DNA from: Amylostereum areolatum
Lineage: Eukaryota > Basidiomycota > Agaricomycetes > Russulales > Stereaceae
Reading direction: 5' to 3'
NCBI GenBank assembly: GCA_012932865.1
Contig: SAXG01000052.1
Location: forward strand, 248,001-312,000
DNA length: 64,000 nt
The notes beneath the pieces were generated by a model that was not told the origin of the DNA, made no database searches, and saw only the letters and a program-made list of their open reading frames with translations. Shown piece by piece: positions 35,039-44,045 of the stretch (its first letter is position 1; every line of letters begins with the position of its first letter). The translations under genes and the position numbers were made by a program.

Positions 35039-35458
35039 TGTCAGAAACGCAGTTTATGAGACCGATGAACCGCCTAAGTCGCGACGATGGGAGGAGCGAG
35101 AAGAAAATAGATTCGAGAGTGCCGGGGTCTAGGGTAGTGCAACGTGCGCTACAGTACCGTATGACGAGATGGACAGTCTGAGGAAAAGGGAAAAGGGATA
35201 CTGTCCTTATATACAAGTGGGAACGATGGTGCGATGCAATGCGATAGTGGTGCGAGCGGGGGGAACAATAAGAAAGGAGTCATGGGGAGGAGGACGGAAG
35301 TCCGGAGCAATGATGTCATAGATAAGGATACGGAACACCGTTTGGAAGTCCGGGCAATGACGTCGTTGGAGCATGTGATGCGAAGGAAAGTCATGTGCCG
35401 TGATGTGTCGCGTGTACAAGGTCTGCAAACGAAGAAAGAAATGGAGCGATCCGTGACA
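35039..35458 (-). repeat. 5' LTR of element B
   Basis: 420 bp. The TATA box (TATATAAGG on the minus strand) is near 35,207-35,215. The segment AGACTGTCCA downstream of it is complementary to the primer-binding site TGGACAGTCT just inside the element (complement at about 35,027-35,036). Confidence 0.95.
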
Positions 35459-35700
35459 CTCCGGGCCACGGGGATTGCATTAGCACCTGTGAGGAATCCG
35501 GGTGCTTTAGTTAGGGTTCTTCTGTGTGCTTCTAGTCGGCTTACCCCTTGTTCTTCCATCTGGTCCTGACCTAGATGGAGGAGGTACTGACTTAATTGCG
35601 AGGATTGCTGCCGATCGAGAAATGAAGCAGTCTCCGCAGAGGGCTCGTTCCTGTTGAGTGTGGTGTACTTTGTTGCAGACAAGGCGGAGGCGGTTGACAT
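35459..35700 (-). pseudogene. Element D ORF3, exon 1, intron and start of exon 2
   Basis: ATG at 35700 opens a 52-codon exon ending EEQG at 35545. A 58-bp intron follows (35487-35544): GTAAGC donor, CTAAC branch-like sequence, CACAG acceptor. Exon 2 starts GTG CTA ATG and keeps phase 0; 28 bp later it is cut by element B. Removing B with one CTCCG copy leads straight into the coiled-coil frame at 28378. Without splicing, the upstream and downstream frames do not match, which supports the intron. The start lies about 190 bp after the pol stop. Confidence 0.65.
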
Positions 35701-35888
35701 TGCTGGGTGTGACGGTTGGATTGGTAGAGGAAGTGTTGGCTGCGTTTGGGGTGGTGGACATTGGTGATCTGTCTTGTTGAACCCATAGGGTTTTTATCCC
35801 CTCCTTGTTGGCAGTGCATTCACCTGAATGGTGTTGAGTCTCACCAGTGTTTTACTTTCGTCTTGCGTTTCTTTTGTCGTGCTGGCCT

Positions 35889-38800
35889 TCACTCTTGCTG
35901 TGTTACAGTGATCTCGTCAGGATCAGTAGATTCTGCGTTGGTATCTCTGATTGGCTGTGGTAGCAACCTCGGTGCCTTAGGGTTATTCCGGTGGAACTCT
36001 GCAATCGCAGTTTTTGATCCTTCGAGATTAGATGCGGGTTCCCATGTGTTACTGGAGTCTGGGTAGCCTTTCCATTTTACGAAGTAATGTAATGGTTCGG
36101 AATATCATTTGTCTAGTTTTGAGGCTATTATTGTTTCTACTTCATAGAGTTCTTCATTGTTTACTAGTTCCGGAGGCGGTTTTTCATAAGCTTCGCCATA
36201 TTGCTCTGTCTCTTTGAATGGAATTAACAGTGCCGCGTGAAATACTGGGTGTATTTTCCATTTTGTTGGTAGTTCCAAGCGATAGGTTACTGGTCCTATA
36301 ACCTTTTCAATTTTGAATGGGCCAAACCGTTTCAGTGCTAGCTTGGTTTTCGGGTATACCGTGTTAAGATTTTTTCCGTCTAACCATACTTGCTCGCCCT
36401 GTTTGAGTTGATCTTGTAGTGTGAACGTTTGATCATGCTGCATTTTCATCAATTTAGCAGCTATTTCTAGACTTGCTTCTGTGTTGTCCCATGTGTCCTT
36501 AAAGTTCTTTATTCTTTCTTCGGCTGTCGGTATTCGCGGATCGGTCGGTATTGTTGGGTTGAAGACCAGTTGGTATCCATGTAGAAGTTCAAATGGGGAA
36601 GTTTTCGTAGCTGAATGTTGTCGTATATTGTGTGCAAATTCTGCTTTTGGTAAAAGTTTCGCCCAATTTGTTTGATCTCCGTTGCAAAACACTCGAAGAT
36701 ATTGTTCTAACTCTTGATTCACCCTTTCTGTCTCGCCGTCTGTTTGAGGATGGTATGCCGTACTAAGCGACGAGATAATTCCGAGGCTTTCGCAAATGGA
36801 TTGGAATACTTTGGACGCGAATTGAGGACCTCTGTCCGATATCATTCTTTTCCATAGTCCGAATCGTCTGTAGACGTTGTTGATCAGAAGATCAGCCGTC
36901 TCTTCTGCGTTGATCGTTTTTGGCACGGTGTGAATACTGCGGTTTTGGTGAACCTGTTGACGACTACGTTGATCGAATCAAATCCATTGGAGATCGGAAG
37001 ATCTGTGATGAAATCTGATGTGATCGTTTCCCATGGTCGTTCCAGTATTTCCGTAGGTTGTAATGGATGTTTTGCCGGATGCGTGACATTCTTTGTTGAC
37101 TGGCATACGGGACATCCTTGAACATAGCCTTTTACGAAGGAAATCATCTTTGGCCACCAAAAGTTTCTTTGTACCAATTCTAGAGTTTTCATTTCTCCTG
37201 GATGTCCAATCGTTTGGAGATCATGATGCGATCTTAGGATCATACGTCGAAGTTCGAGATTCTGTGGTACGTAGATCTTCCCTTTTCTGATGATCAAATC
37301 GTTCTCAAAGTTCCAATCTTCGATTCCTTTTGCAAGGGTACGTGGTCCCGATCTTTTGATCGTATCTAGCGCTGTCCAGACTTCATCATCTAGGTGTGAG
37401 AAGTTTCTTAGTTCTTTGAGAATCTCTTTATCTCCGATTGCTTCGACTGTTCCTCTTCCGGTGGCTCTAGCCTTGAATATCAAAGGATGGAGTAGGATTC
37501 GTTCGTCGTTGTCTGGAATGTCTTCTTTATGATCTGATCTTCTAGAAAGTCCGTCTGCTTTATTTGTATTTCCTGGTTTGTGCACCAGGGTGTAGTCGAA
37601 GCGGGACAGATGCAAGCTCCATTGTGCTTGTCGTCGATTAAGTTTCTGAGCTGTTGTAAAATATTCTAGATTTTTATGATCTGTCCAGATTTCGATCTTG
37701 TAGTTCGCTCCTTCTAGATAGTGTCACCAGTGTTCTAGGGCTTTTACTACTCCTTAAAGTTCTTTGTCGTATATCTCGTAATTCTGTTCCGTGGGTGACA
37801 GTGATTTGGACAGGTACGCGACCGGGTGCCATCTTTCGGTTTCATCTGGTTGTGATAGGATAGCTCCGTACGCGAAGTCGGAGGCGTCGCTTTCTATACG
37901 GAATGGTTTGTTTTCGTCAGGCATGATCAAGACTGGGGACGACGTGAATTCGTGTTTCAGTCTGTTGAAGGTATTTTCACATTTGGTCGTCCAGTTCCAG
38001 TCATGGTCCTTCTTTGTAAGTTGGAATAGTGGTCTTGCGATCTTAGAATAGTCTTTGATGAAGTGTCGATAGAAATTTCCAAATCCGAGGAATGATTGAA
38101 CTTCTTTTACTTTTCTTGGTGTAGGCCATTCGGATAGTCCTTGAACCTTGATCGGGTCCATCTGTACCTTGTTATGCGTGATTATCACGCCTAGGTATTC
38201 GACTGATGATTGTTCGAAGAAGCACTTTTCTGGTATCAGGAACAGGTCGTTCTGTTTTAGAATTTGAAGAGCTTCTTTCATCAGTTTTCTGTGTTCGTCG
38301 AGTGTTTCTGTGAATATTAATATGTCATCCATGTATACTACTACCTTTCCTGTGTCTATTAATTCTTTGAACAGTGCGTTCATCATTGCTTGGAATGTCG
38401 CGGGCGAGTTGGTTAGTCCAAAGAACATTACCATTGGTTCGAACAGGCCCCTGTTTGTTTTGAACGCAGCTTTCCATTGATCTCCTTCTTTGATTCGAAC
38501 ATTGTTGTATCCCCATCGGAGATCGAGCTTTGAGAAGATCTTAGCGCCTTTTAATTTGTCAATGAGATCTGAGATGAGCGGGATCGGGTATTCATTTTTT
38601 ACTGTGATGGAGTTGAGATAGCGGTAGTCTTGTACTGGTCGAAGAGATCCATCTTTCTTCTTGATAAAAAAGAAGGGCGATGATATTTCTGATTTTGATT
38701 CTCGGATGTATCCTTTTCGTAGATGTTCGTCTACAAATGTGTCCAGTTCCTTTCGTTCTGGTACTGTCATTGGATACAGTTTACAATTCCGAGGTTTCCA

Positions 38801-39716
38801 TCCTTCGGTCAGGTCTATCGCATGATCCCAAGGTCTACTGATTGGAAAGTGTTCCGACGCTTTCTTTTCGAATACTTTTTGATACTGTTTGTAACTGGGC
38901 GGAATCATCTCATTGAGTGTCTTCTTCTTCTCTCCTATGGCCGCTCTTTCTGCGAGTTCTTGTGCCTTAGTTGCTCTTGCCGTTATCCAGGTATTGGTTT
39001 CGCTCGTTTCTTCTGCAACTGGTATTGTTTCTATGTTAGCTTTCCCATAGAATGTTCTGATTGTCTTGATCTCGACGAGATCGGAATCGAATTCGGGATC
39101 TTCTTGTTCTTCTATTGTTGCGTGGTGGTTTGCCTTTTGTTCTTCGAACGATTGTGGAAAGGGTTCGTCCTTTCCTTGGACGGTCGGAGCACGTACCTGG
39201 ACATGTTTGTAGTGTAATCTGTCTCTTTCTCCAATCAATGTTAGGATTGTGTTTTTTGAGCCAAGGGGTTCCTAAGATTACTTCGTCTCCTCCCAGGGCT
39301 GTGACGAATAATCCTAAATTTTTGCGGTGAACTTCTCCGTTGATCCCCTTCATCGTCATCGGAAGGTATACTTTCTGTTTGATCTCTCCCAGAGTGTTTC
39401 GAGATCCATCAACATTGTATATTGGTATCGGCTTCTTGAGCTGGATTAGATTCATCTTGTGTTTTTGTACGAAATCTGGATGGATCAGGGTGCTACTTGC
39501 TCCGCTATCTAGTAGCGCTTTTGCTGCGGCTTTACGGAACTTTCCATGAAACATAACAGGTATATGAATTGATGGAGCGTGTGTTGCTCTGTCTTGGTAT
39601 GACCTTATATACACTGTTCTATTTACGTCATCTTCTGTTTCCTGCACAGGAGATTGACTTGAAAAGTTTATTGTCTGTGTCCTTTCAACAGCCGCATTTG
39701 AAGGACAATTTAAAAA
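35889..39716 (-). pseudogene. pol: pol of element D (PR-RT-RH-IN-chromodomain), inactivated
   Basis: It opens in the -1 frame across the T5 run at the gag stop. Domains: protease (LLDSGASSTL); RT with intact KLDLRWGYNN and YMDD; RNase H (RIESDASDF); integrase HHCC finger (HHDLQTIGHPG...CPVCQ) and D, D, E positions (SDF, SDRGPQF, GETE); GPF module; chromodomain (YFVKWKGYPDSSNTWEP). Damage: a frameshift near 39,190; TAA at 37754-37756 and TGA at 37724-37726 in RNase H; a frameshift near 36,910 in the integrase core; TGA at 36105-36107 at the start of the chromodomain. Both TGA stops fit CGA-to-TGA change. Catalytic residues otherwise survive, so decay is recent. Confidence 0.92.
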
Positions 39717-40912
39717 CCCTGATTGTCTTTGAACATGTTGGCAGTGCGTGCAAATGTTTCGCTGTCCATCTTGTTCACAAGCTTGGTAATCTGATCAATC
39801 GGGGATTCTTCCGATGTTAGATTCGCTGTTCGTGCATTGATCGTTGTTTGGGTGTGTTTCTCTGGGCAGTTCCTGGAGATGTGTCCTGGCTTCCGGCAGT
39901 AGAAGCATGATCCTGATCTCTGGAGTTCCATGCGTTCCTGTGGGGTAAGGCGTCTGAAATTTTGGCCGTTATTCCCTGTTTGAGCGACTCTAGCGGTTGT
40001 AACGTTCCCTTTATTTCTGTTTCCTCTTTTGAATGGAACATACGTCTGCGGTTTCTTGTACAGGAGTGTGAGATCGCTCGTTGGGTTCATTGGTCTTGTG
40101 TAATGCCGTTGGAATGCTTGAGCTTCTCGCCAGTTATTATCAATGCGCAATGCGAGTTCATACCATTCGTCGATATTGTTCGAGATGTGATCTCTCTTGA
40201 GGATCTCGACTACGATATCGTTGCGCAGTCCTCTCTTGAATTGGTCGATCAATGCTTTATGATCGTAACCAGCTTCCATGGCATAGTCTCTGAAGATCGT
40301 GATATAATCTTTGGTTTCCATGGTACCTTGTTCTAGGCACTGTATGTTGAATCTAGCGTCTCTCCCTGGGTCTATTTCTCCAAAGGTTTCTAAGAAGTGG
40401 TCGCGGAACACCGTCCATGGAAGGTATCCTTCTGGATTTAGACCGTGATCTCGTATCTTGTCGATCTTGCTTATTAAAAGGGACGCCCAGTGGAGGGCAG
40501 GTCCATCGGTGAGATGCGAGAGTACAAAGGTTATCTTACGCATGTTGGCAGCATACACGTTGGGGAATGCTATGAAGCGAAGTACACATTGTTCTATGAA
40601 CTTTGCCGCTTTTGCCTGATCCCTTCCGTCGTATACTCCTAGTGCGTTTAGTTTGAACCCCTTATCCTTGTCTTCGGGTTTCGATCCGGTTGTTCCTGTT
40701 CCTCTCGGCGGGGAATTCCCTGGTGGGTATCTCAATCCTTTTGGAAGATCCGCGGTTGCTCCTCTTCCGAAGACGTAATCTCGAACTTCTTTTCCTTTCT
40801 TGTCATCTGGTGCTTCGGACGATCGGTCGGAGAATGGTGATGGTGATCGCAGTGATGGCATTTTCTGTCCTGTTGGTTCGGCCATGCCAAATCCTAGGAT
40901 TGGTTCAGTCAT
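39710..40912 (-). CDS. gag: gag of element D (intact frame)
   Basis: ATG at 40912, 400 codons, stop TAA at 39710-39712. It has a disordered Ser/Pro/Gly-rich N-terminus. A capsid-type helical region follows (about residues 95-260, e.g. FIEQCVLRFIAFP, ALHWASLLISK, FGEIDPGRDARFNIQ), then a basic stretch, then a CCHC knuckle (CFYCRKPGHISRNC, about residue 334). It ends ...DNQGF with GGT TTT TAA, and pol follows in the -1 frame. It is diverged from gag of B/C/E. The upstream pre-gag ORF is in the same frame but separated by stops. Role: particle assembly and RNA packaging in the cytoplasm. Confidence 0.9.
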   Translation of the reverse strand: MTEPILGFGMAEPTGQKMPSLRSPSPFSDRSSEAPDDKKGKEVRDYVFGRGATADLPKGLRYPPGNSPPRGTGTTGSKPEDKDKGFKLNALGVYDGRDQAKAAKFIEQCVLRFIAFPNVYAANMRKITFVLSHLTDGPALHWASLLISKIDKIRDHGLNPEGYLPWTVFRDHFLETFGEIDPGRDARFNIQCLEQGTMETKDYITIFRDYAMEAGYDHKALIDQFKRGLRNDIVVEILKRDHISNNIDEWYELALRIDNNWREAQAFQRHYTRPMNPTSDLTLLYKKPQTYVPFKRGNRNKGNVTTARVAQTGNNGQNFRRLTPQERMELQRSGSCFYCRKPGHISRNCPEKHTQTTINARTANLTSEESPIDQITKLVNKMDSETFARTANMFKDNQGF

Positions 40913-41101
40913 GCCAAATCCTAGGGGGAATCGAGTTTCATGTCTCGGTTTTGCGGGATCGGCTGGTGTTGGAGTTGCAGGCGTCTAGTGCGGTACATTA
41001 GTCTCTCCAGGGGGGACATTGCCAGGTGCGGTGGTGGGGTCGGGTATCGAGGTGGCAGCGTCTCCCATTAATGTGATGTTTTCGGGTCTTCCGAATAGAT
41101 T

Positions 41102-41830
41102 TCATTTTCTTCCTCGTCTGGTCCTGAAGATGTCATCGTTTGATGCAAGTGATGGAGATCTTGTCGGGTTCTCTGTATGTTCTTCCGTTTCTGCTGTGCT
41201 CGATGGGCTGCGCTCTCGACTTCCTCCGGGATCGGACTTAGTTCGGTTGCTTGATATAGCTCTCTTAGGTTCTGGCGTGGTTTCCTCTGGAGGCGGTGCG
41301 GCTGTTGCGGTTTCTTGAGGATGCTGGAGTTCGGTTTGAGGGTTCTGTGGTTCGGTTGTTGTATCGGCTTTGTCGGTATCTGGATCAAATTCCCAGTAGT
41401 CCTTAATATTCCCAGTGTAAGATTTCTCTTCGACTTTCTGTGCGTCCGGGTGTTTCCAGAGTTCTTCTGATGAGAGGGGCCCGATATGAGGTCTTGAATA
41501 ATCTGGGCGCTTCCAGTGTGAGTTGTCGTAGCTTCCGTCTTCTTTTTCTCTTTTGGATCTATCTTTGTAGTACTCTGCTGCTGGGGGAAGGTTGTATCTG
41601 TATATGGGTGGGTTCCACTGATATTCGTATGCCCCTTTGCTTTCTTTCGCAATGAAGACTCCGTCGTAGTAGAAAAGGAGATGATAGGGATCAAATGTCC
41701 AGTGATGATCTTCTTTTCCGTTGGGGAAATCTCGTCTACAGTTTGATTGGAGATAAGGGATCTCAAAGTCTGATGGTCTTTTTTCAGTGGGTTGCTCCGC
41801 TGGCTCCGTGGTGGGTGTTTCGTTTGACAC
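41102..41830 (-). CDS. Pre-gag ORF of element D
   Basis: An open frame of about 240 codons lies between the 5' LTR and gag. It has a hydrophilic start (SNETPTTEPAEQPTEKRP), an aromatic-rich core (DPYHLLFYYDGVFIAKES, YEYQWNPPIYRYN) and a Pro/Glu/Thr-rich tail. It has no ATG at its 5' end (the first codon of the open frame near the LTR is GTG). It is in the same frame as gag but ends with TGA at 41102-41104, and a further TAG follows before the gag ATG. Position and phase match the pre-gag frame of B/C/E, although sequence similarity is not obvious. No family was recognised. Confidence 0.5.
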   Translation of the reverse strand: MSNETPTTEPAEQPTEKRPSDFEIPYLQSNCRRDFPNGKEDHHWTFDPYHLLFYYDGVFIAKESKGAYEYQWNPPIYRYNLPPAAEYYKDRSKREKEDGSYDNSHWKRPDYSRPHIGPLSSEELWKHPDAQKVEEKSYTGNIKDYWEFDPDTDKADTTTEPQNPQTELQHPQETATAAPPPEETTPEPKRAISSNRTKSDPGGSRERSPSSTAETEEHTENPTRSPSLASNDDIFRTRRGRK

Positions 41831-41867
41831 TCTGCGCCAAACTGTAGGGTGAGCTAGTGTAGAGGAG

Positions 41868-41877
41868 AGCTCGTTCT
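41868..41877 (-). promoter_or_regulatory. Primer-binding site of element D, self-complementary to the LTR
   Basis: Two bases inside the 5' LTR the minus strand reads AGAACGAGCT. Its complement AGCTCGTTCT lies in the LTR at 42112-42121 and begins 34 nt downstream of the TATAAAA box (42149-42155), where transcription should start. This is the arrangement of Tf1-type self-priming. No tRNA-like TGG terminus is present. Confidence 0.7.
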
Positions 41878-41879
41878 AG

Positions 41880-42389
41880 TGTTAAGGATGGTCCTTATCA
41901 CGTGACAAGCGGCTCAGGTTACAGTACTCTTGCGTATGAGAAGTGGGATCAGGTGATCCAGACGTCTCGGTTATACGAAGGCTAAGGTCGGTAAGTGAAG
42001 CAGTAAGTCTTCACGGAAGACTTAGGCGAGCTTTCGACTTAGTTTGCGTTAGATTCTCTTTAGTATTCTTGAAGAGGAGGTTCTAGTTAGAACAGTCCTG
42101 TATTTACAAAGAGAACGAGCTGGGGAATGGCTCGTTCGTTGGGCCTCCTTTTATAAGAGAGGAGGTCGAGTAAATATATGTACATTTGGTAACGGTCACA
42201 TCAGGTATCTACGGGGACGCGACTGGGGCACAGTCGTGGCTGCGTCGTTGAGACAACTACGAGCTGGGGCACAGTCGTGGCTACGTCGTCGGGACGGTTA
42301 CGAGCTGTGGCACAGTTGTAATCCGTTGTTTAGCGACGTCCTTCCTAATAAGGCAACAGGAAATGGAATACCTTGATCGAGTTGTAACA
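41880..42389 (-). repeat. 5' LTR of element D
   Basis: 510 bp, inverted ends TGTTA/TAACA, with a TATAAAA box on the minus strand (42149-42155). It differs from the 3' LTR at 13 positions by hand count. Confidence 0.95.
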
Positions 42390-42394
42390 AGCGC

Positions 42395-42649
42395 ATCTCG
42401 ATAGATACCTCTTGTTTTCCTTCACAGGTCACAGTCCAGACTCGCTTGTCGTCGATTACACCCATGTCAGCGATGATCTTAGTCGTCTGCGTCGTTGCAT
42501 TTCTCCACTCCACCTCGCCTGTCTCACTTTCAAAACTCTCTCTTCACCTGACCTCCGACCATAGTACTTCCACCTCTCCTCGTACACACCTTCCGCCCCC
42601 AAGAGCGCAGGGGGCAATACCAATCCCCGCCGAATGGCCTCGGATCTAG
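42395..42649 (+). pseudogene. Gene X, 3' part (after element D)
   Basis: The intron begun at 25125 (GTTAGC) ends at TTCACAG, 42421-42427. With element D and one AGCGC copy removed it would be 41 bp. Splicing joins the Ser-Glu codons at 25119-25124 to GTC ACA GTC in one frame that runs to TAG at 42647-42649. This gives a hydrophobic stretch (SAMILVVCVVAFLHS) and a Ser/Thr/Pro-rich tail. The next gene's ATG is only 13 bp downstream, so the annotated end is uncertain. Confidence 0.5.
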
Positions 42650-42661
42650 TTTGTATCTCCA

Positions 42662-43895
42662 ATGGCCGACAAGCATCCGCTCAGCACAACCGCTCCGACG
42701 GTATAATTCTCCAATTTTCTGATCAAGGCGCTACTCAAGTCTGCTCTTTTTCCACCACGCTGCTCTTCTTTTTCAACTCGTCTGCACAAGACATATCATG
42801 GTGTACGTCCTCAGTGCGTATATCCCATGTTTCTTACTCTTGTCGCATCTTCTCAATTTCAGTACACTATAGTGCCAAACGGCCACACGCTCGTCCACGA
42901 TACGTGGCCAAATAACGTCTCTCACCTTCCAACCAATACTAAAGAACGACCGCTCCGCCCTTCCGATATCGTCCCCTCAGATTTCTATGCTCTAGTCGAG
43001 TGGGCAACGTTCAAGGCAGCTCCTATCGCTGGCATCCGCACGCGTTGCTATCAACTTGTGCAGTCGGACAACAACACCCGCAGCTTCATTCGTGGGTTTC
43101 GCGTCGAGGGGTTCTTGAAAAAGCACAATATCCACCCGACTGGGAATTGGAAGGAGTTTGTTTTCGTGCATCATCGCCCCGTTCTTCGCTAATTTTTCTG
43201 CACAACGTAGAACCGAGGAACATGCGCCTGCAGCGAAGCAATATGTCGAGCTCGCGTCTGGATCGCACAAATACCGCATTCAGTTTGAAGCCCAGCGTCA
43301 GGCCCTTGACAACGTCTTGAGGCTCGCCGCAAATACCACACAAGGTGCCGCGAAGTCAAACGATTGCAAGGACGGCAAGATCTTCCTTCAGAACCCGATT
43401 TTCTCGAAGGTGCGTTGATGGTTGTGCCGATGGTTCTGCACGTTCATCCTCATCCAGGTTCTCGATACAACCGACGCCCCGGTCTCAGTTTTGAGCGACG
43501 AAGACGATCCGACCGGCGCTGCATGCAACCTGGATTCAACCTGGCGTTGCCTCAACAAGGTCCACTTCACATGCAGGATAACCTCCAGTCACACAACGGT
43601 GTGCCAACCGGTCGTGTTCGAAGATGGCGATTTCATCAGTGTTCACGTCACTGTCGGCGTTGTCGAGCACAGGAGGAAGAAAGGTGGAGGATTCCAGATC
43701 ATTCCTTGCCTCAACTTCGACGAGGTGATTCAACTTTGTCCCGCCTCTCGAGTCGCTACGGTATGTCCCAAGTCCGCCAGAGTAGTACCTTAATGACTCG
43801 GGTTTCAGGTGATGGACGTGGACAACGGAGTGGACCGAGTTCCTGTCGCGAAGAGGGCCAGAGTCCGAGGTGGCATGCTATCCGACGAGGCCTGA
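42662..43895 (+). CDS. Gene Y: unrecognised five-exon protein
   Basis: ATG 42662. Exon 1 (42662-42700) joins in phase to exon 2 at 42863 (after AATTTCAG), giving HTLVHDTWPNN and DFYALVEWATFKAAP. A frame change near 43,150-43,200 needs one more intron or is a lesion. Exon 3 ends at 43409, intron 43410-43457, exon 4 43458-43760, intron 43761-43808 (GTATGT...TTTCAG), exon 5 43809-43895. The C-terminal half has a beta-rich segment (EDGDFISVHVTVGVVE...) and a basic tail (PVAKRARVRGG) like a nuclear localisation signal. From memory the 'GDF.(E/S)V' segment recalls mushroom-specific hypothetical proteins; no function is assigned. Confidence 0.5.
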
Positions 43896-44045
43896 ATGGA
43901 TAGGCACGGTGCGCTACTTGTCGGTGGTAAATGTTTCATATCCTTTGTCTATATGCCCTATACGCCCAACGTTGTTCACGACCTTGTATGAATATGTGTA
44001 TATATACGGGTACTTGCTTCATCGCCTACGTCGTTCTCTTGCAGT

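Larger units (their letters stand above)
28384..35458 (-). mobile_element. Element B: full-length chromovirus nested in element D
   Basis: 7,075 bp, TGTCA...TGACA, with 420-bp LTRs and a perfect 5-bp duplication CTCCG (28379-28383 and 35459-35463). It belongs to the same family as C and E. The two LTRs differ at six positions by hand count, all C/T or G/A changes at CpG. Internal genes are broken: a gag frameshift in a G8 run, and in pol an A-run deletion, a TGA stop and a 5-bp deletion removing the second integrase aspartate. It interrupts ORF3 of element D. Confidence 0.96.
25133..42389 (-). mobile_element. Element D: Ty3/gypsy chromovirus with extra 3' genes, carrying nested element B
   Basis: Bounded by 510-bp LTRs (TGTTA...TAACA) with a perfect 5-bp duplication AGCGC at 25128-25132 and 42390-42394. 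Without B and one CTCCG copy (7,080 bp) it is 10,177 bp. Minus-strand order: 5' LTR, primer-binding site, pre-gag ORF, gag, pol with chromodomain, then about 3 kb holding a spliced zinc-knuckle ORF, a basic ORF and a membrane ORF before the 3' LTR. I count 13 differences between the LTRs, 12 of them transitions and 8 at CpG. Pol has two frameshifts and three stops, so the copy is dead, although gag is open. It sits in an intron of gene X. Confidence 0.95.

Noticed and set aside
42701..42727. 27-bp intron in gene Y ending at GATCAAG
   Set aside because: Too short for a spliceosomal intron; a longer intron to the AATTTCAG acceptor at 42862 gives a clean phase.
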